Made by a program: the position numbers and the translations under genes. From NCBI RefSeq assembly GCF_007003975.1, contig NZ_VFTC01000015.1, positions 62,001 through 126,000 of the forward strand: a DNA stretch of 64,000 nucleotides, written 5' to 3'. This DNA comes from Mesorhizobium sp. WSM4306 (GTDB lineage Bacteria > Pseudomonadota > Alphaproteobacteria > Rhizobiales > Rhizobiaceae). This document shows, piece by piece, positions 43,222 to 51,976 of the stretch (position 1 is its first letter; the number at the start of each line of letters is the position of its first letter). The notes beneath the pieces are model-generated. The model saw only the letters and a list, made by a program, of their open reading frames with translations, did no database searches and was not told the DNA's origin.

Positions 43222-44204
43222 GCGAGACGACCATCGGCGGCATCGCCGGGCGCATGCCGAAATTCATCCGCCGCGCCGATCCGGCGGTGCTCACCGCCTT
43301 TGCCTGCATCGTGCTGTTGCTGTTTCTCGGCAGCCTCTATTCGCGCAGCTTCCTGTCACCGGAATATCTGTTGCAGCAGCTCAAGGTGGCGTCGTTCCTT
43401 GGTGTCATCGCCACCGGCATGATGCTGGTCATCCTGCTCGGCCAGATCGATCTGTCGGTGCCGTGGTCGGTGGCGGTCGGCGCCATGATGGCGGCCGCGG
43501 CCGCGGCCTATGGCCCGATCGGTGTGGCGCTGGCCATCCCGTTCGGCATCTTGTGCGGGGTGCTGATCGGCATCGTCAACGGCATCGGTGTCGCATATCT
43601 GCGCATCCCCTCGATGATCATCACACTCGCCACCAACGCCGTCGCGCAAGGGCTCATGGTCGTCTATACAGGTGGCTTCTCGCCACAGGATTCGGCCACC
43701 GGCGCCATGCGTTATCTCGCGACAGGTTTTGCCATTCCGGGTGTGCCCAACGCCGTCATCATCTGGGCGTTGATCGGTGCTGCGATGGTGCTCGTGCTGA
43801 CCCGCACCAGCTTCGGCCGCAGCGTCTACGGCATCGGCAACCGCGAGCGTGCCGCCTATCTCTCCGGCATCGACACAAGGCGCGTGGTGATGATCGCCTT
43901 CGCCATATCGGGCGGGCTGTCCGCCTTTGGCGGGGTGCTTCTCGCCGGCTATGCTTCCAAGGCGGCTCAGTCGATGGGTGACGCCTATCTCCTGCCGTCG
44001 ATCGCCGCCGTGGTGCTTGGCGGCACCTCGATCCTCGGCGGGCGCGGCTCCTATCTCGGCACCGTCGCCGGCGTCATCCTGATCACGCTGTTGCAGTCCA
44101 TCCTGTCGGTCATGCAGATGCCCGAGGCCGGCCGGCAGATCATCTATGGTGTCGTCATCGTCGCCATGCTCCTGCTCTACGGCCGCGCGCCGGCAAGCCG
44201 CTGA
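43218..44204 (+). CDS. Sugar ABC transporter permease 2
   Basis: A second RbsC-family permease of 328 residues with MMLVILLGQIDLSVPWSVAV near residue 75 and LGGTSILGGRGSYLGTVAGV near the end. GTG at 43218 overlaps the stop of permease 1 (GTGA), giving three tightly coupled cistrons. The gluconokinase gene follows after 2 bases. Confidence 0.9.
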   Translation: MSETTIGGIAGRMPKFIRRADPAVLTAFACIVLLLFLGSLYSRSFLSPEYLLQQLKVASFLGVIATGMMLVILLGQIDLSVPWSVAVGAMMAAAAAAYGPIGVALAIPFGILCGVLIGIVNGIGVAYLRIPSMIITLATNAVAQGLMVVYTGGFSPQDSATGAMRYLATGFAIPGVPNAVIIWALIGAAMVLVLTRTSFGRSVYGIGNRERAAYLSGIDTRRVVMIAFAISGGLSAFGGVLLAGYASKAAQSMGDAYLLPSIAAVVLGGTSILGGRGSYLGTVAGVILITLLQSILSVMQMPEAGRQIIYGVVIVAMLLLYGRAPASR

Positions 44205-44206
44205 CC

Positions 44207-44761
44207 GTGGACGAAAAGACGGCACAGCCGCCAACGGGCGCTCCCGGCTCGGTGCCTCGGGCCATCGTGGTGATGGGCGTCGCCGGCTGCGGCAAGTCGG
44301 CCGTTGGCAAGGCGCTGGCCGCAGTGGAAGGGGCCGTGTTTGTCGAAGGCGACAGGCTGCATCCGCCCGAAAACGTCGCGCGCATGGCGAGCGGCGAGCC
44401 GCTCACCGATCAGCTTCGCGAAGGCTGGCTCGATGCCATTGGCGAGCGGATCGCGGACCTAGCCGGCAGCGGCCAGAGCGTGGTCGCCGCCTGCTCGGCG
44501 CTGAAGCGCAGCTATCGCGAACGTCTGCGCGGTTTCCGCCGAGATATCGTTTTCGTCTATCTGGAGATCGATCCCGCCACCGCCAAGCGGCGCGTCGACG
44601 CCCGCAAGGGGCATTTCATGCCGGCAAGCCTGGTCGACAGCCAGTTCGCCATCCTTGAGCCGCCTGGCGCCGACGAGCAGGCACTGACGGTCGACGCCAC
44701 GCTTCCAGTGGCCGACATCGTTAGCGCCGTTGCCAGCCTGCTGGCCGGCGCAAAATCATGA
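44207..44761 (+). CDS. gntK: Gluconokinase
   Basis: Phosphorylates D-gluconate to 6-phosphogluconate, feeding the Entner-Doudoroff and pentose phosphate routes. The 184-residue P-loop kinase has GVAGCGKSAVGKAL near residues 25-38 and the gluconokinase signature EGDRLHPPENVARMASGEPL. CSALKRSYRERLRG is also typical. It starts with GTG two bases after the second permease. The last 6 bases overlap the convergent acyltransferase gene. Its presence assigns gluconate as the likely substrate of the operon. Confidence 0.92.
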   Translation: MDEKTAQPPTGAPGSVPRAIVVMGVAGCGKSAVGKALAAVEGAVFVEGDRLHPPENVARMASGEPLTDQLREGWLDAIGERIADLAGSGQSVVAACSALKRSYRERLRGFRRDIVFVYLEIDPATAKRRVDARKGHFMPASLVDSQFAILEPPGADEQALTVDATLPVADIVSAVASLLAGAKS

Positions 44762-45961
44762 ACCACCCTCATCGGGCAAGGCGTTTTCCGGCCGTTCGGT
44801 GAACCGGTCGGCGCCGGACCAGATCATCATTTGCTCGGGGTAGAGTTTCAGCGCCTCCAGCAAGCGGTCGCGCTTGAGCAGGACGTATTCGGCCTGCAAT
44901 GCCATGTTCTTGGCGCCGCCGGTCCTTGTCGTGGGCTCAGCGGTTCCCGCCGGGGTCGGCACCAGTTCGGGACTCAGGACGGCGCGGTACTGGCGGAACG
45001 GATCGGTCTCGAAGGTCGACATGGAAAACAGCGCCGCCTTGCCTCTGGCGGCGAAATTCGTCGGCGCCGAGGCGAGGTGGGTCCAGCCGCTCTCGCCGAT
45101 CCCGACTTCGGTGAATGTCGAACCGGCATGCACGGTGTTGGTCACCAGCACGACGCCGTTGTTGCCAAGGATCTTCTGGATCCGGCCGGTGACCTGGTAG
45201 GCATCGCCGCGATCGAACACGATCCGGCTTTTCAGGAAACGGTTTTCGACCTGGACCATCGGCGGGTTCAGGAAGCGCAGGCCGAAGGTCGAGTCGGAGA
45301 TGCCGTGAGCGCTGACACTGAGCTGGTGCGCCTCGATGCCGGCTTCATAAAGCGCGCGCTTGCCGATGATGGTCTGGGCAGTGAACTGATCGCACCAGAT
45401 GATGGCGCCGTGGCCGCGCTTCAGCGCCGCTTCCAGGCCCTCCAGGCCCTCAAGCCGGATATCGGGTGACCAGCGGCGGCCGACGAGATGCGCGGCAAGC
45501 AGCAATCGCCTGCGATGGTTGGCGTAGAGCAGGGACCTGAACTGCTTTTGCGCATCGATCCCGTTGCCGAGCACCGCGCGCGTCGCGGCGGCGTAGCGCA
45601 CGAAGTCCTTGCGGATATGGCGCATGAGGCGCAGCCCCGATACGCGGCTGCAGATCGCTGCCCACCAGCTGACCGGAAGCAATGCCGCGACGCCGAGATA
45701 GAAGGCGGCCAGCACCAGCTCGCGAAAATCCCTGTTGTTGAAGGTGCGCAACTTGCCGGGGCGAACCAGCTTGCGGCTGAAGAAGCGCACGTGCTCGGCG
45801 CGTTCGGGCACCAGGAGATCGGCAATGATTTCAGTATGGTAAATGACGGCGGACGATGGTGTCCGGTCGGCTTTCCGGGATTTTCCCAACCACGGCAGCC
45901 TCATCCGATCGGTGTCCACCTGTTCTTGCGCGTCCGAAAATCGCTTTACTGCGTCTGCCAC
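44756..45961 (-). CDS. LpxL/HtrB-like lysophospholipid acyltransferase family protein
   Basis: A 401-residue membrane-associated protein with a hydrophobic span around 90-110 (LVLAAFYLGVAALLPVSWWA). The lipid A acyltransferase-like core contains GHGAIIWCDQFTAQTIIGKR, where LpxL proteins usually have an HxxxxD motif; the strict motif is not evident here. GTG at 45961 is assumed; ATG at 45904 would also fit. The gene ends inside the 3' end of gntK. It may acylate an envelope lipid, but this is inferred from distant similarity. Confidence 0.6.
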   Translation of the reverse strand: MADAVKRFSDAQEQVDTDRMRLPWLGKSRKADRTPSSAVIYHTEIIADLLVPERAEHVRFFSRKLVRPGKLRTFNNRDFRELVLAAFYLGVAALLPVSWWAAICSRVSGLRLMRHIRKDFVRYAAATRAVLGNGIDAQKQFRSLLYANHRRRLLLAAHLVGRRWSPDIRLEGLEGLEAALKRGHGAIIWCDQFTAQTIIGKRALYEAGIEAHQLSVSAHGISDSTFGLRFLNPPMVQVENRFLKSRIVFDRGDAYQVTGRIQKILGNNGVVLVTNTVHAGSTFTEVGIGESGWTHLASAPTNFAARGKAALFSMSTFETDPFRQYRAVLSPELVPTPAGTAEPTTRTGGAKNMALQAEYVLLKRDRLLEALKLYPEQMMIWSGADRFTERPENALPDEGGS

Positions 45962-46018
45962 GGGCGCGCAATCGGCGCCGGCAGGCCATGGTGAACGCCA
46001 TTCAAGGTTCGAACTTAT

Positions 46019-46468
46019 CTAAATCTGCGACGTCAGTTCGACCGGAAAATCGTCATTGTCGGCATCGCGCATGGCGGCGAGGCTTCTGTTGTCCAGCACC
46101 TCGGCGATTGCCTGGCGCACCTCCAGCATCATGTGCCGGACCTGGCAGGTCGCTTCGTCGCAATCCTCGCAGCGCTGGTACTGGGTGCGGCTGGCGCAAG
46201 GGATCGGCGCCAGCGGCCCGTCAAGCACGCGCACGACGTGGCCGATCTTGATCTCGGAGGCAGGCCGGGCGAGGCGATAGCCGCCTTCCTTACCCTTGCG
46301 GCTCAGCACAAAGCCGGCATTTCGCAGCTCGCCCAGAATGGCATCCAGGAATTTCTTCGGGATGTTGTTGGCGACCGCGATGTCGTTGACGAATGCAAGC
46401 TGGCCGACCGGCAGGCCGGAAAGATGCACGAGGGCCTTGAGGCCGTATTTGCCTTTTTTGGTAAGCAT
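46019..46468 (-). CDS. Rrf2-family transcriptional regulator with cysteine cluster
   Basis: A 149-residue winged-helix regulator starting MLTKKGKYGLKALVHLSGLP, with the Rrf2 segment GELRNAGFVLSRKGKEGGYRL. It has four cysteines at 91, 100, 103 and 108 (PCASRTQYQRCEDCDEATC), suggesting an iron-sulfur cluster or redox sensing. It lies downstream of the sulfate transport operon behind a terminator, so it has its own promoter. Control of sulfur uptake is an inference from position and from CymR-type relatives. Confidence 0.87.
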   Translation of the reverse strand: MLTKKGKYGLKALVHLSGLPVGQLAFVNDIAVANNIPKKFLDAILGELRNAGFVLSRKGKEGGYRLARPASEIKIGHVVRVLDGPLAPIPCASRTQYQRCEDCDEATCQVRHMMLEVRQAIAEVLDNRSLAAMRDADNDDFPVELTSQI

Positions 46469-46674
46469 GCCCGTTTCAGTTCATGAAAACCCCAACCACC
46501 CGCATCTGGCGGTTGTTTGTGTGCAAATCATGACGTTTCGCCTGAACAACCCGGTTTCGCATAGAACAGACCACCCGGTTGAGAGGCTAGGCATAAAGGC
46601 GTTGATTCTTTATAACGTTTTTCACATATGCCGCCGGATTCTGGCGGGTAGCAGTCTCTAGGCGCGCGAAAAAG

Positions 46675-46701
46675 AAAAAGCCGGCAAAGAGCCAGCTTTT
46701 T
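46675..46701 (-). terminator. Rho-independent terminator of the sulfate operon
   Basis: On the minus strand AAAAAGCTGGC pairs with GCCGGCTTTTT (one U-G pair), followed by more T residues. It lies 51 bases after the stop of the sulfate-binding protein at 46752 and separates it from the Rrf2 gene. Confidence 0.75.
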
Positions 46702-46751
46702 CTGTTCAGTTTTTCGGTCGGATGCTGCCGATGTCAGCGGCTGCCATAGGT

Positions 46752-47720
46752 CTAGTCGAGCAGGCCGCCAGCGGCGAAGTGTTCCTTCTGCACCTTGTCC
46801 CAGCCGCCAAAAACGTCTTCCACGGTCAGCAGGCGGACATCGGGGAAGTCGGCCTTGTATTTGGCCGCGACCTCGGCGTTGCGGGCGCGCAGGCCATTTT
46901 CAGCGGCGATGGTCTGGCCCTCCGGCGAGTAGAGGAAGTCGAGATATGACTTGGCGAGGTCGCGCGTGCCGTGCTCGTCGGCGACCTTGTCGACGATCGC
47001 CACCGGGAATTCGGCGAGCAGGCTGACGGTAGGGGTGACCTGCTCGAACTTGTCGTCGCCATACTCCTTGCGGATGCCGCGCGTTTCCGACTCGAAGGTG
47101 ATCAGCACGTCGCCGATCTCACGCTGCACGAAGGTGGTGGTGGCGGCGCGCCCGCCGGTGTCGAAGATCGGCACGTTGTTGAACAGTTTGGTGACGAACT
47201 CCTTCACCTTGGCGTCGTCGCCCTTGAAGGCCTCCTTGGCGTAGGCGGTCGCCGCCAGATAGGTGTAGCGCGCATTGCCGGAGGTTTTCGGGTTGGGGAA
47301 GATCACCTGCACGTCGTCGCGCACGAGGTCGTTCCAGTCCTTGATGTGCTTGGGATTGCCGGCACGCACCAAGAAGGACGGCAGCGAATAGAAGGGCGAG
47401 GCGTTGTCGGGGAAATCCTTCTGCCAGTCGGCGGAGACGAGGCCCTTCTTGACCAGGAAATCGATGTCGGTGACCTGGTTGAAGGTGACGACGTCGGCGC
47501 CAAGGCCTTCGGCGATGGCGCGCGCCTGTGCCGAGGTGCCGGCATGCGACTGGTCGACAGTGACGCCGGGGTGGCCGGCGATGAAAGCCTTGTTCACCTG
47601 GACGAACAATTCGCGGCCGACATCATATGAAGCGTTGAGCAATTTGTCGGCCGACCATGCTTGTGAGGAGGCAAGGAACAGACCGGCGGCGGTGGCGACG
47701 CTGAGCAAAAATCGCTTCAT
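46752..47720 (-). CDS. Sulfate/thiosulfate ABC transporter substrate-binding protein (second copy)
   Basis: Periplasmic sulfate-binding protein of 322 residues. The signal peptide MKRFLLSVATAAGLFLASSQ is followed by AWSADKLLNASYDVGRELF. Sulfate-contacting segments include DQSHAGTSAQARAIAEGLGAD, seen here in shortened form as QSHAGTSAQAR, and PNPKTSGNARYTYLAA. AAGGAG lies 9 bases before the ATG. It is a paralogue of the protein at 50717, located after cysA and separated from it by 191 bases. Confidence 0.9.
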   Translation of the reverse strand: MKRFLLSVATAAGLFLASSQAWSADKLLNASYDVGRELFVQVNKAFIAGHPGVTVDQSHAGTSAQARAIAEGLGADVVTFNQVTDIDFLVKKGLVSADWQKDFPDNASPFYSLPSFLVRAGNPKHIKDWNDLVRDDVQVIFPNPKTSGNARYTYLAATAYAKEAFKGDDAKVKEFVTKLFNNVPIFDTGGRAATTTFVQREIGDVLITFESETRGIRKEYGDDKFEQVTPTVSLLAEFPVAIVDKVADEHGTRDLAKSYLDFLYSPEGQTIAAENGLRARNAEVAAKYKADFPDVRLLTVEDVFGGWDKVQKEHFAAGGLLD

Positions 47721-47911
47721 GAAAAGGGCTCCTTGGGAATGCCGGTTCGAATGCACCGATATAACGCGCCAACATAATAGGACCATGTCCAGCGCGACCA
47801 GACACGGGGACGCGGCCTGCCATCCGGTGGTGAGAAAAAGTATTGCCGAAACAGCCGGTTGGTAGGATTTCCTTCCAAACGGATTCTCTTGGGGCCACTG
47901 GCGTGCGGCAG

Positions 47912-48952
47912 TTATGCCGCCGGGAAAAGCTTCCAGCGCCGCGGCCTGAACGCCACCCGGCTCTTCTGCGCCGCTGGATGGTCGACGGGCAGTTCGATCT
48001 CGACGCGCTGGCGCTCGCCACCGATTTCGAGTTCGACGCGCCTGGTGCCGGCGACGCGACGGCTGGCGGCGACCGTGCCGGCGATGCAGCCGCTGCAGCC
48101 GTCGAGCAGTTCGACATCGTGCGGGCGGAAGTAGAGCACGGCATCGCCGCTGGGCGCATGCGGCGCCGACAGCCCGATCGGCCGGTCGGCGATCCAGACC
48201 TGGCCGTCCTCGACCTTTACGGGAAGCGTGCTCGATTCACCAATGAAGGAGTAGACGAAGGGTGAGTTCGGCGTGTCGTAGATCTCGTCTGCCGAGCCGA
48301 CCTGCTCTATGCGGCCCTGGCTCATCACCACGACGCGGTCGGCAAGCTCGAGCGCCTCTTCCTGGTCGTGGGTGACGAAGACGGTGGTGTGGCCGGTGCG
48401 GTCGTGGATCTCGCGCAGCCAGCGGCGCAGTTCCCTGCGCACCTGCGCGTCAAGCGCGCCGAACGGCTCATCGAGCAACAGCACCTTGGGCTCGATCGCC
48501 ATGGCGCGCGCCAGCGCAACGCGCTGGCGCTGGCCGCCGGAAAGCTGTGCGGGGTAGCGCTTTTCCAGTCCGGAAAGCTGGACGAGGTCGAGCAGTTCTG
48601 AGGCGCGGCGGCGGATTTCGGCCGCCGGCGGGCGCGACGGTCCGTGCCGTACCTTGAGGCCAAAGCCGATATTGTCGGCGACCGTCATGTGCCGGAACAG
48701 CGCATAGTGCTGGAAGACGAAGCCGACATTGCGCTCCTGGATCGACTTCTGCGAGGCGTCGTCGTCGCCGAAGAAGATCTTTCCGCGAGTCGGCCGTTCA
48801 AGTCCGGCGATCAGCCGCAGCAGCGTCGTCTTGCCGGAGCCGGACGGCCCCAGCAGCGCGATCAACTCACCCGACTTGATGTCAAGCGATACGTCATGGA
48901 GGGCCGGAAACCGTTCAAACTCCTTGCGTACGTTGGCAACGCGAACTTCCAT
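47912..48952 (-). CDS. cysA: Sulfate/thiosulfate import ATP-binding protein
   Basis: A 346-residue ATPase of the sulfate importer. Walker A GPSGSGKTT is near residue 35, the signature QLSGGQRQ near 133, Walker B VLLLDEPFGALD near 155, and a C-terminal TOBE-like domain follows from about 240. The N-terminus MEVRVANVRKEFERFPALHD is typical of CysA. It follows cysW by 12 bases and energises the CysT-CysW channel. Confidence 0.95.
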   Translation of the reverse strand: MEVRVANVRKEFERFPALHDVSLDIKSGELIALLGPSGSGKTTLLRLIAGLERPTRGKIFFGDDDASQKSIQERNVGFVFQHYALFRHMTVADNIGFGLKVRHGPSRPPAAEIRRRASELLDLVQLSGLEKRYPAQLSGGQRQRVALARAMAIEPKVLLLDEPFGALDAQVRRELRRWLREIHDRTGHTTVFVTHDQEEALELADRVVVMSQGRIEQVGSADEIYDTPNSPFVYSFIGESSTLPVKVEDGQVWIADRPIGLSAPHAPSGDAVLYFRPHDVELLDGCSGCIAGTVAASRRVAGTRRVELEIGGERQRVEIELPVDHPAAQKSRVAFRPRRWKLFPAA

Positions 48953-48964
48953 TTACAGAACCCT

Positions 48965-49849
48965 CTAATGCCCGCGCGTCGCGGCGATCTCGGCGCCGTA
49001 GCGCATCTCGAGAAGTGTTTTCAAGACCAGTGTGACCAGTGCCAGGCCGGCAAGCAGCGAAGCGACGGCAAAAGCGCCAACGGCGTTGTACTCGTTGTAG
49101 AGGATTTCGACATGCAACGGCATGGTGTTGGTCAGCCCGCGTATGTGGCCGGACACGACCGAGACCGCGCCGAATTCGCCCATCGAGCGGGCGTTGCACA
49201 GGAGCACGCCGTAGAGCAATCCCCATTTTACGTTGGGCAGCGTCACATACCAGAAAGTCTGCCAGCCATTGGCACCGAGCGAAAGGGCTGCCTCCTCATC
49301 GCCATTGCCCTGTTCCTGCATCAGCGGGATCAGTTCGCGGGCGACGAAGGGGAAGGTGACGAAGACGGTGGCCAACACGATGCCGGGCACGGCGAACAGG
49401 ATCTGGATTCCATGCGCCTTCAGCCATTCGCCGAGCAGCCCCTGAGCGCCGAACAAAAGCACGTAGACCAGGCCTGAGATGACCGGCGAGACGGAGAAGG
49501 GCAGGTCGATCAGCGTGGTCAGAAACGCCTTGCCCTTGAACTCGAACTTGGCGATCGCCCAGGCGGCGGAGATGCCGAAGACGACGTTGAGCGGCACGGC
49601 GATGGCCGCCACCAGCAGGGTCAGCCGGATCGCCGAACGCGTATCGGGATTGGACAGCGATTCCGTGTAGGCACCGAGGCCTTTGGCCAGCGCCTCGTGA
49701 AAGACGATGATCAGCGGCAGAAGCACGAAGATGACGAGGAAGGCGAAGGCTACCGCCATCAGCAGCAGCCGCACCGGCAGGCTTTCGGTCACTGCCGCCG
49801 ACTGGCTCTCGTGATGCGGCTCGTAGGATTTGATTTCGGGATCAGCCAT
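48965..49849 (-). CDS. cysW: Sulfate ABC transporter permease CysW
   Basis: Inner-membrane permease of 294 residues with six hydrophobic spans. The ATPase-contact (EAA) loop is in EEAALSLGANGWQTFWYVTL, and MGEFGAVSVVSGHIRGLTNT is a characteristic CysW segment. The gene overlaps cysT by 8 bases and is followed by cysA. Confidence 0.95.
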   Translation of the reverse strand: MADPEIKSYEPHHESQSAAVTESLPVRLLLMAVAFAFLVIFVLLPLIIVFHEALAKGLGAYTESLSNPDTRSAIRLTLLVAAIAVPLNVVFGISAAWAIAKFEFKGKAFLTTLIDLPFSVSPVISGLVYVLLFGAQGLLGEWLKAHGIQILFAVPGIVLATVFVTFPFVARELIPLMQEQGNGDEEAALSLGANGWQTFWYVTLPNVKWGLLYGVLLCNARSMGEFGAVSVVSGHIRGLTNTMPLHVEILYNEYNAVGAFAVASLLAGLALVTLVLKTLLEMRYGAEIAATRGH

Positions 49850-50693
49850 AGCGCTTGCGACTCCATGACTGCGCGAGATTGACGATCAGGAGCATCACGA
49901 ACGACAGCAAAAGCATTAACGCCGCAATCGCGGTCGCTGCGGGGTAATTGTATTCCTCCAGCCGGATGACGATCAGAAGCGGCGCGATTTCCGACTTGTA
50001 GGGCAGGTTGCCGGCGATGAAGATGACCGAGCCGTATTCGCCGACGCCGCGCGCGAAGGCCAGCGAGAAACCGGTGATGATGGCCGGCGCCAGTCCTGGA
50101 AACAGGATGCGGGTAATGATCTGGAAGCGGTTGGCGCCGAGCGTGGCGGCGGCCTCCTCCACTTCCTTGTCGATCTCCTCCATGATCGGCTGCACCGTGC
50201 GCACGACGAAGGGCAGGCCGATGAAGACCAGCGCCACGACGATGCCGAGCGGGGTATAGGCGACCTTGATGCCAAGCGGCGCCAGCAGATGGCCGATCCA
50301 GCCATTGGGCGCATAGAGCGTGGTCAGCGCGATGCCGGCCACTGCCGTCGGCAGCGCGAAGGGCAGGTCGACCATGGCGTCGACGATGCGGCGGCCGGGG
50401 AAGCGGTAGCGCACCAGCACCCAGGCGACGAGCGTGCCGAAGACGACGTTGACGGCTGCCGCGATGAAGGCGGCGCCGAAGCTGATCTCAAGCGCGTTGA
50501 GGGTACGGCGGTCAGTGGCGATCGCAAAGAAATCGGTCCAGCCGAGGGCTGCCGATCGCCAGACTAGTCCCGACAAGGGGATGAGGATGATAAGCGTGAG
50601 GTAGGCAAGCGAGAAGCCGAGCGTCAGTCCGAAACCCGGAATGACACTCGGCTGTCTGAACCGCCACCCCGCCTTGGCGGGTGCTATGGTCAT
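49842..50693 (-). CDS. cysT: Sulfate ABC transporter permease CysT (CysU)
   Basis: Inner-membrane permease of 283 residues. It begins with PGFGLTLGFSLAYLTLIILI, has the EAA loop EEAAATLGANRFQIITRILF, and the CysT segment ARGVGEYGSVIFIAGNLPYK. It lies 23 bases after the first sulfate-binding protein and overlaps cysW. Confidence 0.95.
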   Translation of the reverse strand: MTIAPAKAGWRFRQPSVIPGFGLTLGFSLAYLTLIILIPLSGLVWRSAALGWTDFFAIATDRRTLNALEISFGAAFIAAAVNVVFGTLVAWVLVRYRFPGRRIVDAMVDLPFALPTAVAGIALTTLYAPNGWIGHLLAPLGIKVAYTPLGIVVALVFIGLPFVVRTVQPIMEEIDKEVEEAAATLGANRFQIITRILFPGLAPAIITGFSLAFARGVGEYGSVIFIAGNLPYKSEIAPLLIVIRLEEYNYPAATAIAALMLLLSFVMLLIVNLAQSWSRKRYG

Positions 50694-50716
50694 GTGGTCC
50701 TGATCTAGATTTTAGC

Positions 50717-51745
50717 TCACTGGGCCGGCTTGTAGATCTGGTCGAATATACCACCGTCGCCGAAATGGTAAGGCTGTGCCTTCTTCCAGCCGCCAAAAAG
50801 CGGATCGTCGATGGAGATCAGCTTGATTTCAGGGGTTTTCGGGATATCCGCCGGGTCCACCAGCTCGGGCTTGGCCGGACGATAGTGGTTCTTGGCAATG
50901 ATCGTCTGCGCTTCCTTGGAATAGAGCCAGCCGAGATAGGCTTCGGCCACCTTGCGGGTGCCCTTGGCATCGACATTGGCGTCGACGATCGCCACCGGCG
51001 GCTCGGCCAGGATCGAGGTCGGCGGATAGACGATCTCGAAATTGTCGGCGCCGAATTCATTGAGTGCCAGATAGGCGTCGTTTTCCCAGCCGATCAGCAC
51101 GTCGCCAATGCCCTTTTGCGCGAAGGTGACGGTCGAGCCGCGGGCACCGGTGTCGAGCACCGGAGCATTGGCGTAGAGCTTGCCGACGAATTCCTTGGTC
51201 TTGGCTTCATCGCCGCCATCATTGGCGTTGGCGTAGGCCCAGGCGGCGAGGTAGTTCCAGCGCGCGCCGCCCGACGTCTTCGGGTTGGGCGTGATCACCT
51301 GGACACCGTCCTTGACCAGATCGCTCCAGTCATGGATGCCCTTCGGGTTGCCCTTGCGGACCAGGAAGACGATGGTCGATGTATAGGGCGCCGAATTGTT
51401 TTCGAACTTCTTGCGCCAGTCGGGATTGATCTTCTTCGACTTTGTGACAATGGCGTTGATGTCGCCTTCGAGCGCCAGCGTCACCACATCGGCGTCGAGA
51501 CCGTCGATCACGGCGCGGGCCTGGGCGCCCGATCCGCCATGCGATTGCTGGATGGTGACCGTCTCGCCGGTCTCGGCCTTCCAGTGCGCGACGAAGGCCT
51601 CGTCATAGGCCTTGTAGAGTTCGCGTGTCGGATCGTAGGACACGTTGAGAATGGTGGTATCGGCAAACGCGAAACCGAGCGTGCCGAACTGGATCGATGT
51701 GGCGACCAGTGCGCCGAGCAGTTTCCTGAAATGAGGTTTGGTCAT
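50717..51745 (-). CDS. Sulfate ABC transporter substrate-binding protein (first copy)
   Basis: A 342-residue periplasmic protein. The signal peptide (about 1-27, ending GFAFA-DT) is followed by TTILNVSYDPTRELYKAYDE, a classic sulfate-binding start. Ligand segments are QQSHGGSGAQARAVIDGL and PNPKTSGGARWNYLAAWAYA. The ATG at 51745 is preferred over an upstream codon at 51805. It is the first gene of the sulfate operon. Its motif GGSGAQ differs from AGTSAQ in the second copy, which may reflect different oxyanion preference. Confidence 0.93.
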   Translation of the reverse strand: MTKPHFRKLLGALVATSIQFGTLGFAFADTTILNVSYDPTRELYKAYDEAFVAHWKAETGETVTIQQSHGGSGAQARAVIDGLDADVVTLALEGDINAIVTKSKKINPDWRKKFENNSAPYTSTIVFLVRKGNPKGIHDWSDLVKDGVQVITPNPKTSGGARWNYLAAWAYANANDGGDEAKTKEFVGKLYANAPVLDTGARGSTVTFAQKGIGDVLIGWENDAYLALNEFGADNFEIVYPPTSILAEPPVAIVDANVDAKGTRKVAEAYLGWLYSKEAQTIIAKNHYRPAKPELVDPADIPKTPEIKLISIDDPLFGGWKKAQPYHFGDGGIFDQIYKPAQ

Positions 51746-51773
51746 TTCCGCCTCCGTTGATGACGGCTGAACT

Positions 51774-51788
51774 CTATCGAATTGATAG
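51774..51788. promoter_or_regulatory. Palindrome upstream of the sulfate operon
   Basis: CTATC-GAATT-GATAG is a perfect inverted repeat 29 bases upstream of the first sulfate-binding protein. It lies in an AT-rich stretch. Its size and A/T character suit an Rrf2-family or similar sulfur regulator, but the protein is not known. Confidence 0.5.
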
Positions 51789-51976
51789 AAATTAGATGCA
51801 TTCAACGTTGCCTTTTTTGGCCCTTCGAAGCAATTTTTCGCCGATATTGTGCGCTGAGAGGAAACATTTTCCTCATATTAGCCTAGGCCGACTCCAGGCC
51901 GTCCGGCGCTATTTAGAAGCGGGCCGCGCTGAGGCAAGGCCGCCGCGGCGGAGATTCGCCGTAGCTCCGGGTGGTT

